Part shown: positions 8,619-15,755 of the stretch, one piece after another
Numbering within the stretch: position 1 is the first letter of the stretch
Layout: each line of letters starts with the position of its first letter
Source of the DNA: Kribbella caucasensis
GTDB taxonomy: Bacteria; Actinomycetota; Actinomycetes; Propionibacteriales; Kribbellaceae
NCBI RefSeq assembly: GCF_004361855.1
Contig: NZ_SNWQ01000009.1
Location: forward strand, 280,450-344,449
Direction: 5' to 3'
DNA: 64,000 bases
Position numbers and translations under genes: made by a program
Notes under the pieces: generated by a model
What the model was told of the DNA's origin: nothing
The model's input: only the letters and a program-made list of their open reading frames with translations
Database searches by the model: none

Positions 8619-9050
8619 ATGCTGGCGAACAAGATGGTCGTGGTGATCGCGGACGACGCACCCGTCGGCGTCGCGCTGAACACCGCGGCGTTGCTCGGGG
8701 TCGCGCTCGGCCATCACCACGAGGACGTCGTCGGCCCGTCCGTGGCGGATGCCTCCGGGGCGGTGCACGCGGGCATGAGCGCCCACCCCATCCCCGTACT
8801 ACGCGCGCCGGCCGACCGTCTCCGCGAACTCCGCGACCAAGCGGCCTCCCGCGACGGCGTGACCGTTCACGACATGAACCAAGTCGCGCAGCGGTCCCGC
8901 ACGTACGACCAATTCATGGCAACCATGAGCGGGACCAAGGCCGAAGACCTCGACTACCTCGGCCTCGCAATCTACGGTCCCCGAGCCACCGTCGACTCCC
9001 TGACCGGCGCCCTCGCCCTCTACCGCGGCGTCGTGGGTCAGTCAGGTTGA
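8619..9050 (+). CDS. DUF2000 domain-containing protein
   Basis: 143-aa soluble protein of the DUF2000 family, whose members are peptidyl-tRNA-hydrolase-like in fold and of unknown role. Visible family features are KMVVVIADDAPVGVALNTAA at the N-terminus, a central LLGVALGHHHEDVVGPSVAD, and YLGLAIYGPRATVDSLTG at the end. ATG at 8619 is preceded by GGAGG at 8604-8608. Divergent from the Lrp-type regulator, the common arrangement for these genes, so control by that protein is likely. Confidence 0.85.
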   Translation: MLANKMVVVIADDAPVGVALNTAALLGVALGHHHEDVVGPSVADASGAVHAGMSAHPIPVLRAPADRLRELRDQAASRDGVTVHDMNQVAQRSRTYDQFMATMSGTKAEDLDYLGLAIYGPRATVDSLTGALALYRGVVGQSG

Positions 9051-9094
9051 GAGATAGGCTCATCGGTCCGCAGCCGGCGGTAACCTGCGCGAGG

Positions 9095-9554
9095 TCAGAG
9101 CGCCAGATCGAGGAGCAACACCAGGGCGAGCCCGGTCGCGGACACGATCGAGAGGCTGCGGGTCAGGCGAGCCACTACGCCGGTGACGACAACAGCCGCG
9201 AGCAGAGGCAGGGGCGTCGCCGAGTGTGGAGTGGCTGAGCATTCTGACCACCTCGACCGCGACGATCGCCGCGAGCACCGCGGGGGCGAGGTGCTCCAGG
9301 CTGTCGCGAAGGGTGACGGCGGTGAGTTGCGCGCTGCCGCCGTACACCGCGACCGCACCGACCAGGCCGGGTACCGCGCCGAAGCCCAGCACCGACATCG
9401 TCACGCCGAGCACGACACCGAACGAGCCGATGCCGACAGCAACCGAAGCAGCGTCCCGGACCGCAAGCCGGTACGGCGGAGTCGTGGCCGGCCGAGTCGT
9501 GGCGGGTCGAGTCGTGCCGGGCGCCGGGTTCGTCGAGATGGTCATGACCACCAC
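9095..9554 (-). pseudogene. azlC'-'azlD remnant (branched-chain amino-acid exporter), fused by deletion and frameshifted
   Basis: The first ~65 residues match the start of AzlC, the large subunit of the branched-chain amino-acid exporter (VGIGSFGVVLGVTMSVLGFG, then the GSAQ motif in VYGGSAQLTAV). Without a break the sequence then resembles the C-terminal half of the small subunit AzlD (LEHLAPAVLAAIVAVEVV). After about 9205 the AzlD-like ending continues only in another frame (LPLLAAVVVTGVVARLTRSL, stop at 9095). One large deletion joining the two genes and one later frameshift explain this. The proline/threonine-rich N-terminus carries a triplicated 12-bp unit (9481-9520). Confidence 0.7.
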
Positions 9555-9739
9555 GGTGGCGCTACCCGGCGCCGAGCACGTGGTGCGGCCGTGGAGAGAC
9601 GGTGGAGGGATCCTGGCCGGCGGGCAGTCATGACTCCTCCATCCGACCTCCAGACCGTCTCCAAGTTCCCGACGGCATCACGGGAACAGAGTCGATTCGC
9701 CGATGGATCGCCGTCGGGTCAAAGGGGGCTGGAGACGTC

Positions 9740-10936
9740 ATGACCGAAACTCACCGAAGCGACCACGACGTGGTGGTCGTCGGTGCTCGCTGCGCCGGCG
9801 CGGCGACCGCGATGCTGCTGGCCCGGATGGGTCACGACGTCGTGGTGGTGGACAAAGCACACCTGCCCACCGACACGCTCTCGACGCACGGGATCGCCCG
9901 CGGTGGTGTCGTGCAGCTAGCCCGCTGGGGCCTGCTCGACGAGGTCCTGGCCGCGGGGGCACCGGCGGTCAAGAAGGTCACCTTCCAGGCCAACGGTGAA
10001 TCGATGACGCGGCGGATCAAGGAGCGCGGCGGCGTCGACCATCTGCTCGCGCCCCGGCGCTACATACTCGACGGACTGCTTTCCACGGCGGCGGCACGTT
10101 CGGGTGCCGACTTGCGGACCGGCGTGACGGCGACCGGCGTACTGCGGTCGAAGGCCGGCCGGGTCTCCGGGCTCACGGCACGAACGGCGGATGGCGACGA
10201 GCTGGTGTTGTCGGCACGGTTCGTCGTCGGCGCCGACGGGCGGCATTCGCGGATGGCCGGGCACTTCGGCGCCGCGACCGAGGACGCCTTCACACCGCGA
10301 TCCGCCAGCTTCTACACGTATGTGGAGGCTCCCGGCTGGGACGCGTTCGAGTTCCACGTCGGCCCGGACGCCTTCGCAGGAGTGTTCCCCACGAACGACG
10401 GTCAGGCTTGTGTCTGGCTGTGCCGGCCCACCGCCGCGATGTCAGTACTACGGACGGCGGGAACGGGTCGCGCCGAGGCACTCCTGACCATGCTCGAAGA
10501 GGTGGCTCCCGATCTCGGGCGGCGGGCCCGGGCCGGCCGAGTGACGGCGCCGGTGCGGGGCGCGATCGATCTGCCCAATTACCTCCGATCGCCGTACGGG
10601 CCTGGCTGGGCCCTGGTCGGTGATGCCGGATATCACCGCGATCCCATCACCGGCCACGGCATCACCGACGCCTTCCGCGATGCCGAGCTACTGGCGACCG
10701 CGTTGGACCAGTCACTGTGCGATCGCGAGGCCGAAGCGGACGGATTGGCGGCGTACGGGCGGACTCGCGACACGGCCGTGCGGGAGATCTTCGACCTCAC
10801 CCGGGCGCTGACCGAGTACCCCGAGACCGGCCGGTTCGTCGCACTGCAGATCCAGTTGAGCGAGGCGCTGGAGCGGGAGGCCGACTTCCTCGCCGCGCTG
10901 CCGAAAAGTCCGGAGGTGATCGAATCCGCCGCCTGA
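9740..10936 (+). CDS. FAD-dependent oxidoreductase (geranylgeranyl-reductase / PHBH-like group)
   Basis: 398-aa flavoprotein. The FAD dinucleotide-binding fold is at residues 10-40 (VVVVGARCAGAATAMLLARM, a GxGxxA/G variant). The GADG(R/K)xS motif is at ~160 (VVGADGRHSRMAG), and the FAD-phosphate motif GDAGYHRDPITGHGITDAFR is near 295. Likely a monooxygenase or reductase acting on an aromatic or isoprenoid substrate; the substrate cannot be read from sequence. Start chosen at ATG 9740 behind GGAG; the longer frame has no family similarity. Neighbour of an OsmC-type gene, so a redox-stress or detoxification role is possible. Confidence 0.87.
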   Translation: MTETHRSDHDVVVVGARCAGAATAMLLARMGHDVVVVDKAHLPTDTLSTHGIARGGVVQLARWGLLDEVLAAGAPAVKKVTFQANGESMTRRIKERGGVDHLLAPRRYILDGLLSTAAARSGADLRTGVTATGVLRSKAGRVSGLTARTADGDELVLSARFVVGADGRHSRMAGHFGAATEDAFTPRSASFYTYVEAPGWDAFEFHVGPDAFAGVFPTNDGQACVWLCRPTAAMSVLRTAGTGRAEALLTMLEEVAPDLGRRARAGRVTAPVRGAIDLPNYLRSPYGPGWALVGDAGYHRDPITGHGITDAFRDAELLATALDQSLCDREAEADGLAAYGRTRDTAVREIFDLTRALTEYPETGRFVALQIQLSEALEREADFLAALPKSPEVIESAA

Positions 10937-10967
10937 TCACCGCACGTCATCAGCACCGCACTTCATC

Positions 10968-11017
10968 AGCAAGACCTTTGCTCAGTGGAAAGAGCAAGAC
11001 CTTTGCTCAGTGGAAAG
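10968..11017. repeat. Perfect 25-bp tandem duplication in the OsmC leader
   Basis: Two exact head-to-tail copies (10968-10992, 10993-11017), each holding the inverted repeat AGCAA-GACCT-TTGCT. They end 12 bp before the OsmC start, and the AAAGG of the second copy may serve as ribosome-binding site. Either a recent slippage duplication or a paired operator. Confidence 0.8.
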
Positions 11018-11029
11018 GATGTACCCACC

Positions 11030-11599
11030 ATGTCGATCAACGAGATCGCCACCCCACGCAACGGCGTCGACACGGCGACCCTGTTCGCCACCCTCGACGC
11101 GGTCAAGGCCCAGCCGGAGATCGCCCGGTTCCAGTTCCGGGCCTCCAACCGCTGGCTCAGCGGCACCCACAACCGGGGAACCGTGAACGGCTACTTCGGA
11201 GCCGGGCAGGAGTTCACCCGCGAAGCCGACTTCACCTTCGACGCCGACCACCCGCCGGTACTGGTCGGGCAGGACCGTGGTCCCACCCCGGCCGAACTCC
11301 TGCTGACCGCGCTGGCCGCCTGCCTCACCAGTGGACTGGCGAACATCGCGGCCGCCCGCGGGATCGAGCTCGAGGAGGTGACCTCGACGGTCGAGGGTGA
11401 CATCAATCTGATGGGCATCCTCGGGCTCGACGACCAGGTCCGCAACGGCTACGAAGCGATCCGGGTGGTGTTCCACGTCAAGGGTGACGCCGAAGCCGAG
11501 AAGCTGGCCGCGCTGGTCGAGCAGTCGCGGCGCCGGTCGGCGGTCTTCGACGTGATCACCAACGGCGTACCGGTGACTATCGACGTCGCCACTGCGTGA
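11030..11599 (+). CDS. OsmC/Ohr-family redox protein
   Basis: 189-aa cytosolic protein of the OsmC family, whose members reduce organic hydroperoxides through a thiol centre. The hallmark helix with the first cysteine is TPAELLLTALAACLTSGLAN (about residues 85-104). The C-terminal GVPVTI strand is present. In the second-cysteine region the sequence reads EQSRRRSAVFDVITNGVPV, with serine instead of cysteine. It may therefore be a one-cysteine OsmC-like protein rather than a classical peroxidase. ATG at 11030 follows the 25-bp tandem duplication. Confidence 0.85.
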   Translation: MSINEIATPRNGVDTATLFATLDAVKAQPEIARFQFRASNRWLSGTHNRGTVNGYFGAGQEFTREADFTFDADHPPVLVGQDRGPTPAELLLTALAACLTSGLANIAAARGIELEEVTSTVEGDINLMGILGLDDQVRNGYEAIRVVFHVKGDAEAEKLAALVEQSRRRSAVFDVITNGVPVTIDVATA

Positions 11600-11676
11600 A
11601 CCGGTCAGGCTGCCTGAACCGGTCAGGCTCTCCGGGCCCGGCTGAGGTGACCTGGCCCGGCTCGTAACCGGTCAGG
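11597..11676. repeat. Direct repeats in convergent intergenic region
   Basis: TGAACCGGTCAGGCT occurs at 11597-11611 and 11615-11629, and a partial copy AACCGGTCAGG at 11666-11676. The region separates the convergent OsmC and regulator-hydrolase genes and also holds the self-complementary CCGGGCCCGG. It may act in termination; no gene seen. Confidence 0.6.
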
Positions 11677-13261
11677 TGGCCGCGACCGCGCGGTACACCT
11701 GCCGGGAGCCGACCGCGCCGGCCGGGTCGTCACCGGCCGGCTCGAGGGTCACGCCCGACCCGGCGAGCAGGTCCCGAACGGCCGACGAGACCCACAACGA
11801 CCCGGGCGGCGCGTTGTCGGCGAGATCCAGTGCCAGCTGTACGCCGTACGCCTCGACCGCCGTGTCCTGGCGCGGGATCTCGGCGATGGCGATACCGAGC
11901 CGGCCGGCACCGCTCAGCTGGGCGAGTCCGGCGCGCACTGCGGTCGCCGGTCCGTCGAACTGCACCACTGGTCGGCCGCCCGGGCCGGAACGCAACCGGC
12001 CCCCGGCCACCGTGAGACCCGCGGCCAGCCGGGCGGCACCCGGTCCCGCCGGCGCGGCGATAGCGGCGAGCGACAACGCCGGTTCCGTATGCCCTGCGAG
12101 CTCGCCCAGGAACGGTTCGATCGCATCGAGGATCTGATCGGGGTCGCCGGATACGAAGTGGTCGTCGCCGGGCATCAGGACCAGCCGCGCACCTGGGATG
12201 CGCTCGGCCAGGTACTTCGCCTCCTCGGTCCTGGTCAGGGCGTCGCCGTCGCGGTGGACCACGAGGGTCGGTACCCGTACGGCGGGCAACGTCTCCCGAA
12301 CATCGACCAGGCTGTTCATGTCCATCAGGGCGCGCACGGTCGACGGGGTCGCGGCCGCTCTCATCCGTTGCGCCCACCAGCGCTGCATCGACGGGTCGGC
12401 GGACGGGCAGCGCATCCGCATGTCCGCCTCCCAGTCCCACTCGGTGACGAGGCGATCGGTGTAGGCAGCCCACCCCTCGATCGTCTGGGCCCCCGGATAG
12501 TCCTCGGTCCACGTCCGCTTCGCGTAGCAGCCGTACAGAACCAGGGCCGCGACGCGCTCGGGATGCGCGGCAGCGAACAGGATCGCCATCGGCCCGCCCT
12601 CGGAGTACCCGATCAGCACGGCCTGCCGGGAGCCGGCCGCATCCATGACGGCCAGGACGTCGTGCATCCGTGTCTCCAGATCCGGCAGCCCGATCGGCCG
12701 GTCGGACATGCCGGTACCACGTTTGTCGAACCGGATCAGCCGGCCGAACAACCCGAGCCGGTCGAGGAAATGCGCATGCCGCGGGTCGCCCCAGTCCAGT
12801 TCCAGGTGGGACACGAACCCGGAGACCAGGACGAGGTCGAGGTCGCCGCCGCCGGTCACCTGATAGGCGATGTGCAGACCGTCGCTGACGGTGTAGCGGA
12901 TGGGGGAGCGCAGGGTCGTCACCGGCCCGGTTCCCGAGGCCGGCCTCGGCCCCGTCGGCTCGGCGATGAACCGGTAGCCCCGCCCGTGCACGGTTCTGAT
13001 GATCCGTTGGGTGTGGCCGTCGTCGCCGATCGCCCGGCGGATCTGCTTGATCCTGGTACTGACCGCGGTTTCGCTGACGAAGCGGCCGCCCCAGACGGCG
13101 TCCATCAGCTCTTCCTTGCCGACCACCCGGTCGCGGTGGGCCACCAGATAGGCGAGGACGTCGAAGGCCTGCGGCTCCAGCGGAACCCTCGCACCAGCCA
13201 GCCGGAGCTCGAACACCTCGGTGTCGAACTCCAGTTCGCCGTCGAACAGGAGCACCCCCAC
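11672..13261 (-). CDS. OmpR-type winged helix fused to alpha/beta hydrolase and degenerate cyclase-like tail
   Basis: 529 aa from GTG 13261. Residues ~1-100 form an OmpR/PhoB-type DNA-binding winged helix (RVPLEPQAFDVLAYLVAHRD; SETAVSTRIKQIRRAIGDDG). Residues ~120-375 are an alpha/beta hydrolase with nucleophile elbow GYSEGG, an acid in VVHRDGDALT and a histidine in PGDDHFVSG. Residues ~380-525 resemble the end of class III cyclase domains (APPGSLWVSSAVRDLLAGSG) but lack visible metal-binding aspartates. The protein looks like a one-component sensor in which the hydrolase fold binds or cleaves a signal. An alternative ATG at 13330 would bury a palindromic operator in the coding region, so GTG is preferred. 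Confidence 0.8.
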   Translation of the reverse strand: MGVLLFDGELEFDTEVFELRLAGARVPLEPQAFDVLAYLVAHRDRVVGKEELMDAVWGGRFVSETAVSTRIKQIRRAIGDDGHTQRIIRTVHGRGYRFIAEPTGPRPASGTGPVTTLRSPIRYTVSDGLHIAYQVTGGGDLDLVLVSGFVSHLELDWGDPRHAHFLDRLGLFGRLIRFDKRGTGMSDRPIGLPDLETRMHDVLAVMDAAGSRQAVLIGYSEGGPMAILFAAAHPERVAALVLYGCYAKRTWTEDYPGAQTIEGWAAYTDRLVTEWDWEADMRMRCPSADPSMQRWWAQRMRAAATPSTVRALMDMNSLVDVRETLPAVRVPTLVVHRDGDALTRTEEAKYLAERIPGARLVLMPGDDHFVSGDPDQILDAIEPFLGELAGHTEPALSLAAIAAPAGPGAARLAAGLTVAGGRLRSGPGGRPVVQFDGPATAVRAGLAQLSGAGRLGIAIAEIPRQDTAVEAYGVQLALDLADNAPPGSLWVSSAVRDLLAGSGVTLEPAGDDPAGAVGSRQVYRAVAAT

Positions 13262-13299
13262 AGCTCGACTATCGCATCTTGGCGACGACCACGCGATAA

Positions 13300-13314
13300 G
13301 CAACCGATGGTTGC
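13300..13314. promoter_or_regulatory. Candidate operator 1 (GCAACC-GAT-GGTTGC)
   Basis: Perfect 6-3-6 inverted repeat in the divergent region between the regulator-hydrolase and the AHSA1-ArsR operon. A related copy lies 46 bp away. Likely binding site of the ArsR-type protein or of the winged-helix regulator. Confidence 0.55.
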
Positions 13315-13345
13315 GCGACTGACCGATCATCCGCTACCGTGATGT

Positions 13346-13360
13346 GCAACCAAACGTTGC
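13346..13360. promoter_or_regulatory. Candidate operator 2 (GCAAC-CAAAC-GTTGC)
   Basis: Second copy of the GCAAC/GTTGC palindrome, ending 16 bp before the ATG of the AHSA1 gene, where a bound repressor would block initiation. Same half-site as operator 1 with a 5-bp spacer. Confidence 0.5.
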
Positions 13361-13376
13361 GGAAAGCGGGAGTGTC

Positions 13377-13838
13377 ATGGAGTACGGAAGCATCGAGCGC
13401 GAGATCCACGTCGAGGCCACCCCGGAGGTGGTTTTCGAGGTGATCAGCAGCCCCGAACACCTCAAGGAGTGGTGGCCGGACGAGACGGACCTCGAGCCGG
13501 TCCCCGGTTCGGTCGGCAACCTCGTCTTCGACGCCGCTACGGCGGACCCGAAAGTCGTGGCGATCACGGTGGTGGACGTCGAGCCGCCCAAGCTCTTCCG
13601 CTTCCGCTGGGTCCATCCGCAGGGAGAGTCCGCGACCCCGAACAACTCGCTGCTGGTGACCTTCGAGCTCGTCCCGTCGGGTACGGGCACGTTGGTCCGG
13701 ATGACTGAGACCGGGTTCCGCGAGCAGGGCTGGGAGGTCGCGGTCCTCGAGGCGACGTACCAGGACCACAGCGTGGGTTGGGACCACCACCTCGGCCGCC
13801 TCATCGCGTACGTCGAGCGGCTGGGCTCATCCCGATGA
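13377..13838 (+). CDS. AHSA1/SRPBCC-domain protein
   Basis: 153-aa START-like (Bet v1 fold) protein with a hydrophobic ligand cavity. The N-terminal strand IEREIHVEATPEVVFEVISS and the following LKEWWPDETDLEP are typical. Later IVRMTETGF-like (here LVRMTETGFREQGW) marks the second half. ATG at 13377; the stop overlaps the ArsR start by 4 bp (ATGA), so the two are made together. Paired AHSA1-ArsR genes are common in actinobacteria, with the regulator controlling the operon; the ligand is unknown. Confidence 0.88.
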   Translation: MEYGSIEREIHVEATPEVVFEVISSPEHLKEWWPDETDLEPVPGSVGNLVFDAATADPKVVAITVVDVEPPKLFRFRWVHPQGESATPNNSLLVTFELVPSGTGTLVRMTETGFREQGWEVAVLEATYQDHSVGWDHHLGRLIAYVERLGSSR

Positions 13839-14173
13839 CGGTCGCCGTCAACGACGATCTCTGGTCGGCCATCGGGGACCCGACCCGGCGACGGATGCTC
13901 GACCTGCTGCTCGCCGACGGCGGCGGTACGGCGACAACCCTCAGCGAGCGGCTACCCGTGACGCGGCAAGCCGTCGCGAAACATCTTGCGGTGCTCGACC
14001 GCGTCGGCCTGGTCAACGGGACGCCGGCCGGACGGGAAAGGCGGTACCAGGTGGATGACGAACAACTCGCCCGCGCGGCGGCCCAATTGGCCACGGTCGG
14101 TGCGACCTGGGACGCCAGGCTGCGGCGCATCAAGCGCATCGCCGAGGCGATCCAGCGCAGCAAAGAGCAGTGA
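13835..14173 (+). CDS. ArsR/SmtB-family transcriptional regulator
   Basis: 112-aa winged-helix repressor. The N-terminal AIGDPTRRRMLDLLLADGGG and recognition helix VTRQAVAKHLAVLDRVGLVN are classical ArsR features. No cysteine or histidine pair for metal binding is seen, so the signal is probably not a metal ion. Translationally coupled to the upstream AHSA1 gene and followed 28 bp later by a second AHSA1-type gene. Candidate binding sites are the two GCAAC palindromes upstream of the operon. Confidence 0.92.
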   Translation: MTVAVNDDLWSAIGDPTRRRMLDLLLADGGGTATTLSERLPVTRQAVAKHLAVLDRVGLVNGTPAGRERRYQVDDEQLARAAAQLATVGATWDARLRRIKRIAEAIQRSKEQ

Positions 14174-14201
14174 AACCCCAACCCAGAAAGAGGAATCGAA
14201 A

Positions 14202-14645
14202 ATGGTCGACATCCTGCATCGAGTCGGAATCAAGGAGACCTCCCCGGGCGAGGTCTACAAGGCCCTCACCACCATCGAAGGTCTTTCCGGTTGGTGGGCC
14301 GAGAACACGACGGGCGAGACCGCAGTCGGCGGAGTCATCGAATTCCGCTTCGTGGCCGGCGGCTTCGACATGAAGGTGATCGAGCTGAAGCCCGGTGAGC
14401 GCGTGCTCTGGGAAGTCGTCGACGGCCCTGCCGAATGGATCGGCACCCTGGTCGACTGGCAGCTCAAGCACGACGGCGACTACACCATCATCCTGTTCAA
14501 GCACGAGGGCTGGAAGGAGCCGATCGAGTTCATGCACCACTGCAGCACCAAGTGGGCCGTCTTCCTGATGAGCCTCAAGTCCCTGGTCGAAACCGGCAAA
14601 GGCGACCCCGACCCGCGCGACACCAAGATCGACAACTGGAACTGA
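14202..14645 (+). CDS. Second AHSA1/SRPBCC-domain protein
   Basis: 147-aa START-like protein. The motif YKALTTIEGLSGWWAENTTG near residue 20 and ELKPGERVLWEVVDGPAEWI in the middle match the AHSA1 group. It ends with an aspartate-rich tail (DPDPRDTKIDNWN). ATG at 14202 is preceded by AGAAAGAGGA. Third gene of the AHSA1-ArsR-AHSA1 operon; ligand unknown. Confidence 0.85.
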   Translation: MVDILHRVGIKETSPGEVYKALTTIEGLSGWWAENTTGETAVGGVIEFRFVAGGFDMKVIELKPGERVLWEVVDGPAEWIGTLVDWQLKHDGDYTIILFKHEGWKEPIEFMHHCSTKWAVFLMSLKSLVETGKGDPDPRDTKIDNWN

Positions 14646-14722
14646 GCCTTCGCGGCGGTGCGGGACCGCGCCGCAGGGCCTGCCTTCCGTCCAAAGCAGC
14701 TGATCCTCCATAAGCTGGCGGT

Positions 14723-15466
14723 ATGCGACTCAACTACGAGGTCACTGGTTCGGAGGACGCTCCCGTCGTGCTGCTCGGATCTTCGCTTGGCACGGCGCAT
14801 GGGATGTGGGGGCCGCAGGTGGGGGTGTTGGCCGAGCGGTTCCGGGTGGTTGCCTTTGATCATCGCGGGCACGGCGGGTCCGACGTACCGGATGGGCCGT
14901 ACACGATCGATGATCTCGGTGGCGACGTCGTCGAGTTGCTCGACGAGCTCGGCGCGCGGCAGGCGTCGTACGTCGGGATCTCGCTCGGCGGTACCGTCGG
15001 CCTCTGGCTCGCGCAGAACGTGCCCGACCGATTTCATCGGTTCGCCCTGATCTGCCCGCCGGCCAACCCGTCGGCAAACTCCCAGATGTGGACCGACCGG
15101 GCCGCCACGGTTCGCGCCGAAGGCACGCAGGCGATCCTCGAGGCCACCCTGGGGCGGTGGTTCCTGCCTGAGTTCACTGAGGTCGAGCCGGTTCGCCAGC
15201 AGCTCCTGGACACACCCGACGAGGGGTACGCCGCCTGCTGTGAGGCACTCGGCAGTACCGATCTGACGCCGGCGCTGGCCGACATCACCGCGCCGGTGCT
15301 CCTGATCACGGCCGACGGTGACGCCTCCGTCCCACCCGAGACCGTTGTCCCCCTCGCCACGACGATCCCCGGCGCCCATCTCGAGGTGATCGAGAACGCC
15401 GCCCACCTCGTCACCTACTCCCACCCGGACATCATCAACCCGCTCCTCCTGGCCCACCTCAGCTGA
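14723..15466 (+). CDS. Alpha/beta hydrolase, 3-oxoadipate enol-lactonase-like
   Basis: 247-aa cytosolic hydrolase resembling PcaD. It shows the oxyanion segment VLLGSSLGTAHGMW, the DHRGHGGSDVPDG turn, nucleophile elbow GISLGG (serine about residue 88), catalytic acid in ITADGDASVP and histidine in IENAAHLV. PcaD converts 3-oxoadipate enol-lactone in the beta-ketoadipate pathway, but no other pca genes are nearby, so the true substrate may differ. Likely monocistronic; 77 bp separate it from the AHSA1 operon. Confidence 0.82.
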   Translation: MRLNYEVTGSEDAPVVLLGSSLGTAHGMWGPQVGVLAERFRVVAFDHRGHGGSDVPDGPYTIDDLGGDVVELLDELGARQASYVGISLGGTVGLWLAQNVPDRFHRFALICPPANPSANSQMWTDRAATVRAEGTQAILEATLGRWFLPEFTEVEPVRQQLLDTPDEGYAACCEALGSTDLTPALADITAPVLLITADGDASVPPETVVPLATTIPGAHLEVIENAAHLVTYSHPDIINPLLLAHLS

Positions 15467-15587
15467 ACGGCCCTGATCGCGGAGGGGTTGGGAGTTGGGC
15501 GGGGCCGGGGATTCGGGGGACTACTTGGAGCGGGGTTCGTCGGGGGGATCGGGGCCGCAACTGGGGAGCTCGGTCAAGAAATGGGGG

Positions 15588-15650
15588 GCTTGAACATGTA
15601 GTAGCCAGTTCAAGGTCCCGGGTTGTTGTTCAAGGTTGCGGGCTCTCGCG
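15588..15650. repeat. Dispersed TTGAACAA-type intergenic repeat, copy C (degenerate)
   Basis: CTTGAACATG ... AGTTCAAGGTCCCGGG ... TTGTTCAAGG ... within the 289-bp gap between the enol-lactonase-like gene and the macro-KAP gene. The rest of the gap is G-rich and holds no gene that I can support. Related to copies A, B and D. Confidence 0.6.
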
Positions 15651-15755
15651 TGCGGGGGAAGGCCCACGTCAGCTGAACGACTCTGAGTAGCTGTCAGTGC
15701 ACGTCCGGTCCGCTAGCCTGCTGACAAGGGGAATGCCATCCGGGGGAGGGGGCTG

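Noticed and set aside
13262..13330. Upstream ATG start for the winged-helix/hydrolase gene
   Set aside because: It would place a perfect palindrome inside the coding region and adds residues unlike the family. GTG 13261 gives the usual N-terminus.
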